Shown here: positions 17,459 through 26,132 of the stretch, in pieces
Layout: each line of letters opens with the position of its first letter
Position numbering within the stretch: position 1 is the stretch's first letter
Program-made: the position numbers and the translations under genes
The notes under the pieces: model-generated
The model's database searches: none
What the model was told of the DNA's origin: nothing
Seen by the model: the letters and a program-made list of their open reading frames with translations, nothing else
Assembly (NCBI GenBank): GCA_002842985.1
Contig: PHEQ01000002.1
Location: forward strand, 1 to 64,000
Length of the DNA stretch: 64,000 bases
Source of the DNA: Alphaproteobacteria bacterium HGW-Alphaproteobacteria-1
GTDB lineage: Bacteria; Pseudomonadota; Alphaproteobacteria; Rhodobacterales; Rhodobacteraceae
Direction of reading: 5' to 3'

Positions 17459-18784
17459 TCAGGCAGCGACGATTCGACCGCCAAGCGAGTTCGGCCCGCT
17501 CTCGACAATTTCCACTCGTGCCAGATCGCCCACGCCGAGGCCGCTGCCTGTCACATGCACGGCGTGCAGGTGGTCGGACTTGCCCACCATCTGCCCCGGC
17601 ATCCGGCCCGGCCTCTCGAACAGAACCCCCACCGTTCGCCCCACCATCGTCTCCTGCACGGCGCGTTGCTGACGGGTGATGAGGGCCTGCAACCTGTGAA
17701 GCCGCTCTGATTTCACGGCCTCCGCCACCTGTGGTCGCTCGGCGGCAGGGGTGCCGGGGCGCGTGGAATACTTGAACGAAAACGCCTGCCCGTAGCCCAC
17801 GGCCTCGATCAGGTCGAGCGTGGCCTGAAAATCGGCCTCGGTCTCTTCGGGAAAGCCGACGATGAAATCGCCCGAAATCAGGATATCGGGCCGCGCCGCG
17901 CGGATGCGCTCGATCAGCCGCAGATAGCCCTCGGCGGTGTGCTTGCGGTTCATCCGCTTGAGGATGCGATCAGAACCGGACTGCACCGGCAGATGCAGGT
18001 AGGGCATGAGCTTGGCGCACGCGCCATGCGCGGCAATGAGGTCGTCATCCATGTCGTTGGGGTGGCTCGTGGTAAAACGGATACGTTCCAGCCCGTCGAT
18101 GTCACTGAGCGCCCAGATGAGCCGCGCCAGCGACCAGTCGCCGCCCGCTCCGGCACCATGATACGCGTTGACGTTCTGCCCCAGCAGGGTGATTTCGCGC
18201 ACGCCGCGTTCCACCAGGTCGCGCGCCTCTTCCAGCACGCGCGCCGCCGGACGGCTCACCTCCGCGCCGCGTGTGTAGGGGACCACGCAGAAAGCGCAGA
18301 ACTTGTCACAGCCTTCCTGCACGGTCAGGAACGCAGTCGGGCCACGCCGCGCCTTGGGGCGGTGGCGCAAGGTGTCAAACTTGTCCTCAAGAGGAAAATC
18401 GGTGTCGAGCGCCTTTTGCCCCGCGCGCACCTGCGCCTCCATCTGCGGCAGACGGTGATAGCTTTGGGGCCCCACCACCAGATCGACCAGCGGCTGACGG
18501 CGCATGATTTCAGCGCCCTCGGCCTGCGCCACGCACCCCGCGACGCCGATCTTGAGGTCGGGCTTTTCGTCCTTCAGCGCGCGGAACCGGCCCAGTTCCG
18601 AATAGACCTTCTCGGCGGCCTTTTCGCGGATGTGACAGGTGTTGAGCAGGATCATGTCGGCCTCTGCCGGATCCTCTGTTTCGACATAGCCCGCGCTTCC
18701 CATGGCCTCGGCCATGCGCTCGCTGTCATAGACGTTCATCTGACAGCCATAGGTCTTGATATAAAGCTTCTTCGGAGCCGCCAT
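17459..18784 (-). CDS. miaB: tRNA-2-methylthio-N6-dimethylallyladenosine synthase
   Basis: A 441-residue radical-SAM methylthiotransferase that modifies A37 of tRNAs reading UNN codons. The auxiliary iron-sulfur cluster cysteines are Cys14 (YGCQMN), Cys50 (NTCHIREKA) and Cys84 (AGCVAQ). The radical-SAM cluster is Cys159, Cys163 and Cys166 ([12 protein letters not shown]). A TRAM domain ends the protein. The ATG at 18784 has GGGAG eight bases upstream and is preferred over 18811. Confidence 0.95.
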   Translation of the reverse strand: MAAPKKLYIKTYGCQMNVYDSERMAEAMGSAGYVETEDPAEADMILLNTCHIREKAAEKVYSELGRFRALKDEKPDLKIGVAGCVAQAEGAEIMRRQPLVDLVVGPQSYHRLPQMEAQVRAGQKALDTDFPLEDKFDTLRHRPKARRGPTAFLTVQEGCDKFCAFCVVPYTRGAEVSRPAARVLEEARDLVERGVREITLLGQNVNAYHGAGAGGDWSLARLIWALSDIDGLERIRFTTSHPNDMDDDLIAAHGACAKLMPYLHLPVQSGSDRILKRMNRKHTAEGYLRLIERIRAARPDILISGDFIVGFPEETEADFQATLDLIEAVGYGQAFSFKYSTRPGTPAAERPQVAEAVKSERLHRLQALITRQQRAVQETMVGRTVGVLFERPGRMPGQMVGKSDHLHAVHVTGSGLGVGDLARVEIVESGPNSLGGRIVAA

Positions 18785-18896
18785 GCGCCCGTCTCCCGCC
18801 TGGGTATTCAAGGAGTCTGCCTATATCAAGGCACCCCACTCTTGCAATGGCCGGCGCTTTTGGCGACTCTGCGCCAAATCTGGCAGGACGAACGAC

Positions 18897-19772
18897 ATGA
18901 CCGCACCGACGCTTACCGCGTTTCTCGCGCAACCCGGCACGGCCCTCTCCAAGGGGCCGGTGGCCATGGTCTTTGCCGAGGACCAGACCGAGCTTGACTC
19001 GACGCTCCGCCACCATCTTGATCTGGGGTTCAAATCGGTGCTGTTCTTTGCGCCCGACGCCTTTGACGTGGCCGAGGACGTGGCGGCGGATACGCGCTTC
19101 ATCCGCATCCGCCACGATCTTGCGGCAGGCGACACGGTTACCGGTGCCGTCAATGCGGTGATCGACAAGACCCCAGGCCTCTGGCTCTTTTATTGCTACA
19201 ATGCCGAATATCTGTTTTACCCGTTCTGCGAAACGCGCACCGTGGGCGAATTGCTGGCCTTCCACACAGAAGAGCGCCGCGACGCGATGCTCACCTATGT
19301 CATCGATCTCTACGCGCCCGATCTTGACCGCCACCGCAACGCCGTCTGCCTCGAAGAGGCGCATATGGACCGCTCGGGCTATTACGCGCTTGGCCGTCCG
19401 GATCCCGCCAACCACAACCATCCACGGAAACGACAACTCGATTTCTTCGGCGGGCTGCGCTGGCGCTACGAGGAACACATCCCCGCCAACCGTCGCAAGA
19501 TCGACCGGATATCGCTGTTTCGGGCCGCGCCGGGGCTGCGCCTGCGCGACGATGACACGTTTTCGGACGAGGAATACAACACCTATGCCTGCGACTGGCA
19601 CAACAACCTGACCGCTGCGCTGGTCTCGTTCCGCACCGCCAAGGCACTCAAGCGCAATCCCGGCTCCACCTTCGATATCCACAGCTTCAAGTGGCACAAT
19701 TCCGTGCCATTCGAGTGGCATTCCCGGCAATTGCTCGATCTGGGACTGATGGAACCGGGCCAATGGTTCTGA
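18897..19772 (+). CDS. Conserved protein, possible glycosyltransferase of the GT2_4 type
   Basis: A 291-residue soluble protein. EDQTELDSTLRHHLDLGF followed by SVLFFAPDAF resembles the start of GT2-like enzymes of the Glyco_tranf_2_4 group (substrate-binding N-terminal strand and helix). WLFYCYNAEYLFYPF sits where such enzymes carry a DADEF-like motif, but the acidic residues are not clearly kept. The C-terminal half is rich in His, Trp and Tyr. The start at 18897 follows AGGA and avoids 38 residues overlapping the miaB promoter region. I cannot assign a substrate; an unrelated fold is possible. Confidence 0.6.
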   Translation: MTAPTLTAFLAQPGTALSKGPVAMVFAEDQTELDSTLRHHLDLGFKSVLFFAPDAFDVAEDVAADTRFIRIRHDLAAGDTVTGAVNAVIDKTPGLWLFYCYNAEYLFYPFCETRTVGELLAFHTEERRDAMLTYVIDLYAPDLDRHRNAVCLEEAHMDRSGYYALGRPDPANHNHPRKRQLDFFGGLRWRYEEHIPANRRKIDRISLFRAAPGLRLRDDDTFSDEEYNTYACDWHNNLTAALVSFRTAKALKRNPGSTFDIHSFKWHNSVPFEWHSRQLLDLGLMEPGQWF

Positions 19773-19789
19773 GCGCCGCGCCGCATGGT

Positions 19790-19823
19790 GTCACCTGTCG
19801 GCAAACTTGCCGCACGTGACAGG
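19790..19823 (+). terminator. Imperfect hairpin after the possible glycosyltransferase gene
   Basis: CCTGTC pairs with GACAGG around an inner GGCAA/TTGCC stem, with GTCAC/GTGAC as an alternative outer pairing. It lies about 20 bases past the stop codon. There is a short TTTC tail only. Confidence 0.4.
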
Positions 19824-19852
19824 TTTCGGTCCGCAAGATCAACGCTCGCCCT

Positions 19853-19909
19853 GTAGTAACCCCTTACTACCCGTCCCGCCCCGCGCATTGGTAAACTTGT
19901 CAGACCAGT
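19853..19909. promoter_or_regulatory. Two inverted repeats upstream of the VOC-fold gene
   Basis: The first is the perfect GTAGTAACCCCTTACTAC (19853-19870, 7-bp arms). The second, at 19888-19909, has the form TTGGTAAA-N9-ACCAGT; its ends (TGGT and ACCA) are inverted repeats. A site of the same 22-base geometry occurs in front of the TRAP operon at 42451-42472. Both repeats here are within 80 bases of the start at 19931 and could bind a repressor. Confidence 0.35.
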
Positions 19910-19930
19910 TGCAACATACGGGGGGCAGGT

Positions 19931-20326
19931 ATGGCCAAAGCCATTCACAGCATGATTCGCGTTCTCGACGAGGGACGCGCGCTTGACTTCTACAAGCGCG
20001 CCTTTGGCCTTGAGGTGGCGCAGCGGCTCGATTTCGAGAAATTCACGCTGCTCTACCTGTCCAATTCGCAAGCCGCGTTCGAGCTGGAACTGACCGTCAA
20101 CAAGGGCCGGACAGAACCGTATGATCTGGGCGACGGCTATGGCCATATCGCCTTCGTGGTCGAGGATCTGGAAGCCGAGCACGCGCGTTTCGAGGCCGAG
20201 GGGCTGAACCCGCGCAAGATCGTGGCGTTTGCCCCGGGTGGCGAGGTGATCGCCAAATTCTTCTTCGTGGCCGATCCCGATGGCTACGAGATCGAGGTGC
20301 TGGAGCGCGGAGGGCGCTACCAGTGA
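19931..20326 (+). CDS. gloA: VOC-family protein, lactoylglutathione lyase-like
   Basis: A 131-residue glyoxalase-fold protein. It has the paired beta-alpha-beta modules of GloA, with IRVLDEGRALDFYKRAFGL at the start of module one and GYGHIAFVVEDLEAEHARFE at the start of module two. Candidate metal ligands include His6, His76 and Glu127 (ADPDGYEIEVLE). GloA converts the methylglyoxal-glutathione adduct to lactoylglutathione; other VOC activities cannot be excluded. The ribosome-binding site is GGGGGGCAGGT directly before the ATG. Confidence 0.75.
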   Translation: MAKAIHSMIRVLDEGRALDFYKRAFGLEVAQRLDFEKFTLLYLSNSQAAFELELTVNKGRTEPYDLGDGYGHIAFVVEDLEAEHARFEAEGLNPRKIVAFAPGGEVIAKFFFVADPDGYEIEVLERGGRYQ

Positions 20327-20333
20327 ACAGCCC

Positions 20334-20364
20334 GGCGCGACCCCATGGGTCGCGCCGTTTTCTT
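20334..20364 (+). terminator. Intrinsic terminator after the VOC-fold gene
   Basis: A 10-bp stem (GGCGCGACCC with GGGTCGCGCC, three-base loop) is followed by GTTTTCTTT. It is eight bases past the stop. The ribosome-binding site of the next gene begins immediately after the T-run, so downstream expression needs read-through or a promoter inside the upstream gene. Confidence 0.85.
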
Positions 20365-20378
20365 TGGGAGGAGAAAAC

Positions 20379-20903
20379 ATGACGCAGACAACCGCCCGCA
20401 AGGGCATGACACGGCGCGAGTTGCTTGCGCGTTCGATGGCAGCGGGGGCATCGCTTGTGGTCGGCGCGGGCTTCGTCGCCGGGGCCAACGGGGCCTGGGC
20501 GCTCGAGACGCAGGCGCTGCGCCCCGAGACCATGGCGACGCTCATCCAGATGGCGCGCGACATCTACCCGCATGACCATGTGGCGGATGAATATTACGTG
20601 ATCGCCGTCAAGGGCTATGACACGCCCGAGACCGCCCCCGCGATCGAGGCGGGCATCGCGGGGCTGAACGCGGCGGCGCAAGGGCGCGGCCATGCCGATT
20701 ACCTAAGCATCGGATGGGAGCGTGACCGCGTCGATATCCTGCGCGGCATCGAGGAAAGCGCGTTCTTTCAGCAGATCCGCGGCGGGCTCGTGACCGGCCT
20801 TTATAACCAAAAGCCGGTCTGGCCGCTCTTCGGCTATGAGGGCGAGTCCTACAGCCAGGGCGGCTATATCGACCGTGGCTTTGACGACATCACCTGGCTC
20901 TGA
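20379..20903 (+). CDS. Gluconate 2-dehydrogenase subunit 3-like, Tat-exported
   Basis: A 174-residue small subunit of a periplasmic GMC dehydrogenase. The N-terminus MTRRELLARSMAAGAS carries the twin-arginine motif and a hydrophobic stretch, ending near ANGAWA. The body (TMATLIQMARDIYPHD, then NQKPVWPLFGYEGESYSQGGYIDRGFDD) is typical of the family, which escorts the large FAD subunit through the Tat system. The start at 20379 follows GGGAGGAG. The large subunit begins 29 bases downstream. Confidence 0.87.
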   Translation: MTQTTARKGMTRRELLARSMAAGASLVVGAGFVAGANGAWALETQALRPETMATLIQMARDIYPHDHVADEYYVIAVKGYDTPETAPAIEAGIAGLNAAAQGRGHADYLSIGWERDRVDILRGIEESAFFQQIRGGLVTGLYNQKPVWPLFGYEGESYSQGGYIDRGFDDITWL

Positions 20904-20932
20904 GCCATAGCCAACCGAGGAGGAACCCGACT

Positions 20933-22504
20933 ATGGCTGCACCTTTTGACCATAACGACGACACGGTGATCGTGGTCATCGGCACCGGCGCGGGCGGCGG
21001 CGTGCTGTCCAACGAACTGGCGCAACGCGGCGTGTCCGTGGTGGCGCTGGAAGCGGGCGGGCGTTACCTGCCCGAGGATTACATCAACGACGAGTGGGAA
21101 AGCTTCGGGCAACTGGCCTGGCTCGACCCGCGCACCACATCCGGCGACTGGCGCGTGGCGCGCGATTTTTCCGGTCTGCCCGCGTGGATCGTCAAGGCGG
21201 TGGGCGGCACCACGACCCATTGGGCCGGGGCCTCGATCCGCTTTCAGGAGCATGAGTGGAAGGCCGCGACCACCTATGGCCCGGTGCAGGGCGCGAACCT
21301 TCTGGACTGGCCGATTGACGGCGCGGAAATGGCCCCGTGGTATGACCTGGCCGAAAAGAAACTGGGCGTGACCCGCACCAATAATCTTGCGGGGCTTCCC
21401 GGCAACAACAATTACAAGGTGTTCGAGGCGGGCGCGAAAGCGCTCGGCTACAAGGAAGTCCACACCGGCCGCATGGCGATCAACTCCGAGGACTATGACG
21501 GGCGCATGGCCTGCCAGCAGACGGGCTTCTGCTTTCAGGGCTGCAAGTGGGGCGCGAAATGGTCGGCCGCCTACACGGATATTCCGCGCGGCGAGGCGAC
21601 CGGCAATCTCGAGGTGCGCGAGCGTGCGCATGTCGCGCGTATTCGTCACGACGACACAGGCAAGGTGACGGGTGTCGAGTATTTCGACGAGGCGGGAAAC
21701 CTTCAGATGCAGAAGGCGCGCGCGGTCTGCGTGGCAGGCAACAGTTTCGAATCGCCCCGTCTGCTGCTCAATTCCGCCTCTTCCATGTTCCCCGATGGCC
21801 TTGCCAATTTCTCGGGTCAGGTCGGGCGCAACTACATGCGCCACATGACCGGCTCGGTCTACGGCGTCTTCGACAAGCCGGTGAAGATGTGGCGCGGCAC
21901 GACCATGGCGGGCATCATCCAGGACGAAGCGCGGCACGACCCGTCGCGCGGCTTCGTCGGCGGCTATGAGCTGGAAACGCTGGCGCTTGGCCTGCCGTTC
22001 ATGGCGGCATTTCTCGACCCCGGCGGATGGGGGCGCGAGTTTACCACCGCGCTCGATTCCTACGAGAACATGGCCGGCATGTGGATCGTGGGCGAGGACA
22101 TGCCGCAGGAGACCAACCGCGTCACCCTCAACCATGCGGTCAAGGATCAATACGGCCTGCCGGTGGCGAACGTGCATTTTTCCGATCACCCCAACGATAT
22201 CGCGATGCGCAACCACGCCTACAGGCAGGGCGCGGCGATCTACGATGCGGTGGGGGCCACGCGCACCCTGCCGACGCCGCCCTACCCGTCCACGCACAAC
22301 CTCGGCACCAACCGCATGTCCCAGAACCCCCGCGACGGGGTGGTGAACAAATGGGGTCAGACCCATGACATTCCCAACCTCTTCGTCTCGGACGGCTCGC
22401 AATTCACCACCGGGGCGGCGGAGAACCCGACCCTTACGATCGTGGCGCTCGCCATCCGGCAGGCGGATCACATCGCCGGTGAACTCTCACGCGGCAACCT
22501 CTGA
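20933..22504 (+). CDS. GMC-family oxidoreductase (large FAD subunit)
   Basis: A 523-residue FAD dehydrogenase. The dinucleotide fold is at the N-terminus (VIVVIGTGAGGGVLSNELA, residues 12-30). VGGTTTHWAGASIRF is the FAD-loop region, and the C-terminal GMC part has STHNLGTNRMS and NLFVSDGSQFTTGAAENPTLT, with the conserved Asn in AENPT and a His in HNLG. It lacks its own signal, so it should be carried out with the Tat-tagged small subunit. The substrate is probably a sugar or sugar acid. The multihaem cytochrome third subunit usual in this complex is not next to it. Confidence 0.87.
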   Translation: MAAPFDHNDDTVIVVIGTGAGGGVLSNELAQRGVSVVALEAGGRYLPEDYINDEWESFGQLAWLDPRTTSGDWRVARDFSGLPAWIVKAVGGTTTHWAGASIRFQEHEWKAATTYGPVQGANLLDWPIDGAEMAPWYDLAEKKLGVTRTNNLAGLPGNNNYKVFEAGAKALGYKEVHTGRMAINSEDYDGRMACQQTGFCFQGCKWGAKWSAAYTDIPRGEATGNLEVRERAHVARIRHDDTGKVTGVEYFDEAGNLQMQKARAVCVAGNSFESPRLLLNSASSMFPDGLANFSGQVGRNYMRHMTGSVYGVFDKPVKMWRGTTMAGIIQDEARHDPSRGFVGGYELETLALGLPFMAAFLDPGGWGREFTTALDSYENMAGMWIVGEDMPQETNRVTLNHAVKDQYGLPVANVHFSDHPNDIAMRNHAYRQGAAIYDAVGATRTLPTPPYPSTHNLGTNRMSQNPRDGVVNKWGQTHDIPNLFVSDGSQFTTGAAENPTLTIVALAIRQADHIAGELSRGNL

Positions 22505-22518
22505 CAGGAGGCCCGCGT

Positions 22519-22558
22519 TTCCCCCGGCGACTTCCTCTCCCCGAGGCCGCCGGGGGAA
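22519..22558. terminator. Bidirectional hairpin between convergent genes
   Basis: An 11-bp stem (TTCCCCCGGCG with CGCCGGGGGAA), with an 18-base loop that itself can form a short CCTC/GAGG stem, fills the gap between the GMC gene and the Na/phosphate symporter gene. It could end transcripts from both sides. Confidence 0.6.
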
Positions 22559-22561
22559 TGT

Positions 22562-24091
22562 CTATCGCGCATCCTGCGCATGACGGCACAGCCGTGCGGC
22601 ATGATCGGCCACCCGCACCAGCCAGCGCAGCGCGTCGGTGCGCGCGAAAACCTCCGCGACGGGCACCAGCCCCGCATGTTCACGCAACAACACCCCCCGC
22701 CGGTAACGCGTGCCGCGCCGCTCGATGAGCCGTGCCAGCGGCGCGCGCACCCGGTCCCGGTCAAGCGCGGCGGCAAGGGCCGCCACGTCGCGCCCAAGCC
22801 GCACCTCCTGCCGCAGCGTGGCGATACGGTCGCGCTGCCCGCAGCGGTCCAGAAGCCGCTGAAAATGGTCGATCTGATGGAGAAGCGCGGCATAGCGCGC
22901 GGCCTCGTCGGCGCGGTCGGGCGCGATGCGCACCTGTGCAAGAAACGCGGCCAGCGCGGCCACCGCCTCGCCCCCCTGCACCGCGACCGAGGCGAGCGCA
23001 CGCAGATCGCCCTCGGGACCAAGGGCGCGGGCAAGTGCTGCGAAAAGCGCGCCGCGCAGCCGGTCGGCCACCGCCTGCGCGGCGTCTAGCGCGGCCCCCT
23101 CATCGGCCAGAAGCCGCCGGTCCAGCCCCTCGGCCAGCGGCACCGGGCGTTCCGGGACCAGCCGCGTGACCAACGCGGCAAAACGCGGGGTGAGCGGCAG
23201 GAACACCGCCGCACCGAGCAGGTTGAACCCGGTGTGAAACACCACCAAAGCCGTCTGGTCATCCCCGCCAAGCCATGTGCCATGCAGCACCGGCGCGACC
23301 AGATCGAGCAATGGAAAAGCCAGCGCCCCCGTGCCGATGTTGAACAGCAAATTGGCCAGCGATGCCATCCGCATCGCCCGCCCGCCGCCAAGCGAGGCCA
23401 GTAGCCCCGTCGCCGTCGTGCCCATGTTGAAGCCGATGACCAGCGCGGCTGCCTGCGCGAAGCCAAGCGCACCCGCGCCCAGAAGCACCAGAACCAGCGC
23501 CATCGCCGCCGAGGAGGACTGGATCAGCGCCACGATCCCCACGCCCATCAGCACAAGAAGAAGCCGCCCGCCCCAGCCGTCTGCGGGCAAAACCTCGGGC
23601 GTGAGCCACGCGCCAAGACCGCCCGTGGCCGCCTGCATCATGTCCAGCCCGATGAACAGCAGACAGAACCCGGCCAGACCCCGCCCCGCCCGCGCCACCC
23701 GGTCGCGGCCCAGCAGGATCAGCATGGCAGCCGCAAAAAGCACCGGCAGCGCCAGCGTGCCCAGCTTGAGCTTCAGCCCCAGCACCATGACGATCCAGCC
23801 GGTCACGGTGGTGCCGATATTGGCCCCGTAAAGCACGCCAAGCGATTGCACGAAGCCCAGAAGCCCAGCGCCGACCCCGCCGATGGTGATGAGCGATACG
23901 GCGGTGGAGGACTGGATCACCGCCGTCGCCACCGCCCCCGTCGCCACGCCCCGCAGGGGCGAGGCGGTGAGCGTGGCCAGGGCTTGCCGAAATCCGCGCC
24001 CCGCCACTTCGCGCAGCGCGCCGGTCATGATCTCCATGCCCAGAAGAAACAGCCCGACCCCGCCGAGCCCGGTGAGAATGTCGCCCGTCAT
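22562..24091 (-). CDS. Na+/phosphate cotransporter (NptA/YjbB type)
   Basis: A 509-residue inner-membrane protein with two inverted Na/Pi repeats. Each carries the QSS signature: TAVIQSSTAVSLITIGG in the first and ALIQSSSAAMALVLVLLG in the second. The first about 310 residues are membrane helices with NIGTT and NMGTT glycine motifs. The last about 190 are soluble helices resembling a PhoU domain. It moves phosphate, with direction depending on the gradients. No pho regulator lies beside it. Confidence 0.92.
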   Translation of the reverse strand: MTGDILTGLGGVGLFLLGMEIMTGALREVAGRGFRQALATLTASPLRGVATGAVATAVIQSSTAVSLITIGGVGAGLLGFVQSLGVLYGANIGTTVTGWIVMVLGLKLKLGTLALPVLFAAAMLILLGRDRVARAGRGLAGFCLLFIGLDMMQAATGGLGAWLTPEVLPADGWGGRLLLVLMGVGIVALIQSSSAAMALVLVLLGAGALGFAQAAALVIGFNMGTTATGLLASLGGGRAMRMASLANLLFNIGTGALAFPLLDLVAPVLHGTWLGGDDQTALVVFHTGFNLLGAAVFLPLTPRFAALVTRLVPERPVPLAEGLDRRLLADEGAALDAAQAVADRLRGALFAALARALGPEGDLRALASVAVQGGEAVAALAAFLAQVRIAPDRADEAARYAALLHQIDHFQRLLDRCGQRDRIATLRQEVRLGRDVAALAAALDRDRVRAPLARLIERRGTRYRRGVLLREHAGLVPVAEVFARTDALRWLVRVADHAARLCRHAQDAR

Positions 24092-24151
24092 CGCCGCCCC
24101 CTTGCCCGGCGAGGATGCGGCGCGGCGGCGGAATTGACAAGCCGGAGCGGC

Positions 24152-24478
24152 TCAGCCCTTGGGAAGGTAGGGGATGCCGCCCGCAACGTCGGTGTCGTCG
24201 ATCACCCAGAAATGCCCCTCGCTGCCCGCCTGCCGGGCGCGGGCCAAGGGTGCGTATTCGGGATCGCCGCCAAAGGCCTTCGCCGCCTCGAGCGAGGGGA
24301 ATTCGATCAGCGCGATCAGGGTGGTATCGGGTGGATTGCCCTCCAGCGTGGTGATGTTGGCGCTGCGCGACAGATAGCGCCCGCCATGTTTCGCGGCGAT
24401 TTCATGGGTCCTGGCCGCGTAGTCCGGCACCCAGCTGTCCTCGGTCACCTTGACCTGAGCGATGAGATAGACGGGCAT
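24152..24478 (-). CDS. DUF1330 protein
   Basis: A 108-residue ferredoxin-like alpha/beta-barrel protein of the DUF1330 family ([58 protein letters not shown]). Family members are small dimeric proteins of unknown role. The start at 24478 follows AGGAGG; longer readings lack one. It may share a transcript with the Na/phosphate gene, which lies 60 bases downstream of it. Confidence 0.85.
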   Translation of the reverse strand: MPVYLIAQVKVTEDSWVPDYAARTHEIAAKHGGRYLSRSANITTLEGNPPDTTLIALIEFPSLEAAKAFGGDPEYAPLARARQAGSEGHFWVIDDTDVAGGIPYLPKG

Positions 24479-24614
24479 GGTTGTCCTCCTGTTGCGGGCG
24501 CTCCTCCCGAGACCCCGCGCGAGCCTAGCACAGAATACCGGCCTGCGCCCGACACCGACTTTGGTCGGCACCTGCGAGCCGGAAAATTTCTGCGCACCCG
24601 GCGCGATTTTCCCC

Positions 24615-24643
24615 TTGCGGCGCGGCCCGAGGCTTTGTATCTC
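24615..24643 (+). promoter_or_regulatory. Candidate sigma-70 promoter of tRNA-Gly
   Basis: TTGCGG (-35, 24615-24620) and TATCTC (-10, 24638-24643) are separated by 17 bases. The predicted start is about 10 bases before the mature tRNA 5' end at 24661. Confidence 0.5.
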
Positions 24644-24660
24644 ACGCTTCACCCAAGGAC

Positions 24661-24735
24661 GCGGGCGTAGCTCAGGGGTAGAGCATTACCTTGCCAAGGT
24701 AAGGGTCGAGAGTTCGAATCTCTTCGCCCGCTCCA
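24661..24735 (+). tRNA. tRNA-Gly (anticodon GCC)
   Basis: A complete cloverleaf: acceptor GCGGGCG paired with CGCCCGC, D-arm GCTC...GAGC, anticodon stem TTACC/GGTAA with loop TTGCCAA (anticodon GCC), and T-arm GAGAG-TTCGAAT-CTCTT. The CCA end is encoded at 24733-24735. It reads GGC and GGU glycine codons. No integrase or attachment-site duplication is visible beside it. Confidence 0.97.
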
Positions 24736-24845
24736 TTTTCCAAAGACTTGTTGCGGAAATTGGGGCGCCGTCCGGGGCGCGCGTGGCCCTCTTCCCTTGC
24801 CGTGCGGCGCGCAGTATAGAGCGCGCATCGCCAGCCGGAGGCCCC

Positions 24846-25433
24846 ATGCGCAGCGCAAAGATCACCCGCAAGACCGCCGAGACCGATGTCAGCGTGGAAA
24901 TCGCGCTCGATGGGTCGGGCCGTTACGACAACCAGACCGGGGTCGGCTTTTTCGATCACATGCTGGATCAACTGGCGCGGCATTCGCTGATCGACATGAG
25001 CGTGCGCTGTTCGGGCGATCTGCACATCGACGATCACCACACGGTCGAGGATGTCGGCATCGCCCTTGGTCAGGCGCTGGCGCAAGCGCTTGGCGACAAG
25101 CGCGGCATCCGCCGTTACGGGGCATGCCTTCTGCCGATGGATGACGCGCTGGTGCGCGCGGCACTCGATCTGTCGGGGCGGCCCTACCTGGTGTGGAACA
25201 TGGACCTGCCCACGGCCAAGATCGGCACGTTTGATACGGAACTGGTGCGCGAATTCTTTCAGGCGCTGAGCACCCATGGCGGCATCACCCTCCATGTCGA
25301 GGCGCTCGCGGGCATCAACAGCCACCACATCGCCGAGGCCGCCTTCAAGGCCGTGGCGCGTGCCCTGCGCGAGGCGGTGGAGAGCGATCCGCGCAAATCG
25401 GACGCGATCCCGTCGACCAAGGGCAGCTTGTGA
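24846..25433 (+). CDS. hisB: Imidazoleglycerol-phosphate dehydratase
   Basis: A 195-residue manganese enzyme for step six of histidine synthesis; it is the monofunctional form without a phosphatase domain. Metal-binding motifs are [24 protein letters not shown] and [12 protein letters not shown]. The start at 24846 gives the normal N-terminus [15 protein letters not shown]. It is first in a run of his genes, 110 bases after tRNA-Gly. Confidence 0.96.
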   Translation: MRSAKITRKTAETDVSVEIALDGSGRYDNQTGVGFFDHMLDQLARHSLIDMSVRCSGDLHIDDHHTVEDVGIALGQALAQALGDKRGIRRYGACLLPMDDALVRAALDLSGRPYLVWNMDLPTAKIGTFDTELVREFFQALSTHGGITLHVEALAGINSHHIAEAAFKAVARALREAVESDPRKSDAIPSTKGSL

Positions 25434-25477
25434 GCGCAGCCCGAAAAGTGGGAGCCGGTTTTCGGATCAAGCTGCGC
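25434..25477. repeat. Nested palindromic intergenic element between hisB and hisH
   Basis: Two nested inverted repeats: outer GCGCAGC/GCTGCGC and inner CCGAAAA/TTTTCGG around GTGGGAGCCGG. From memory, the core (CGAAAACCGG-CTCCCAC-TTTTCGG on the other strand) resembles short palindromic repeats scattered in many alphaproteobacterial genomes, especially Rhizobiales. It starts at the base following the hisB stop codon. Transcribed, it would fold into a stable hairpin within the his mRNA. Confidence 0.6.
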
Positions 25478-25493
25478 GACAAAGGATAAGCCC

Positions 25494-26132
25494 ATGACCA
25501 CCGTTATCGTCGATTACGAGAGCGGCAACCTGCACTCGGCGGAAAAGGCGTTTCAGCGCATGGCGCAGGAGACCGGCGCGGGCGATGTGATCGTGACCGC
25601 CGACCCCGAGATGATCCGGCGCGCCGCCCGCATCGTTCTGCCGGGTGACGGGGCCTTTCCCGCCTGCCGTGCGGCGCTTTTCGATCATCGCGGCGTCTAT
25701 GAGGCGATCGACGAGGCGGTGCGCAGCCATGGCCGCCCGTTTCTTGGCATCTGCATCGGGATGCAGATGCTGGCCACGCGCGGGCTGGAATACCACGAGA
25801 CCCCCGGCTTTGACTGGATCGCCGGCACGGTCGGGGCGATCCGGCCCGATGACCCGGCGCTCAAGGTGCCGCATATGGGCTGGAACGATCTGGTGATCGA
25901 CCATCCCCACCCGGTGCTTGACGGCATCGCAACGGGCGATCACGCCTATTTCGTGCACTCCTATCATTTCCGGGTGGCCGACCCCGCGCACCGGCTGGCG
26001 CATGTCGAGTATGGCGGTGCGATCACCGCCATTGTCGGGCGCGACACGATGCTGGGCACCCAGTTCCACCCCGAGAAAAGCCAGGCCACCGGGCTGCGTC
26101 TCATTGCCAATTTCCTGACCTGGACGCCCTGA
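25494..26132 (+). CDS. hisH: Imidazole glycerol phosphate synthase, glutamine amidotransferase subunit
   Basis: A 212-residue class I glutaminase that feeds ammonia to HisF. The catalytic triad is visible: Cys87 in GICIGMQ, and His192 and Glu194 in QFHPEKSQ. The oxyanion region LPGDGAF is also present. Its partner hisF lies 2.8 kb downstream. The stop is directly followed by the start of a glutaminase gene. Confidence 0.96.
   Translation: MTTVIVDYESGNLHSAEKAFQRMAQETGAGDVIVTADPEMIRRAARIVLPGDGAFPACRAALFDHRGVYEAIDEAVRSHGRPFLGICIGMQMLATRGLEYHETPGFDWIAGTVGAIRPDDPALKVPHMGWNDLVIDHPHPVLDGIATGDHAYFVHSYHFRVADPAHRLAHVEYGGAITAIVGRDTMLGTQFHPEKSQATGLRLIANFLTWTP

Noticed and set aside
24661-24735. tRNA-Gly as an integration site of a genomic island
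   Set aside because: No integrase gene and no repeat of the tRNA 3' end were found nearby; ordinary his genes follow.
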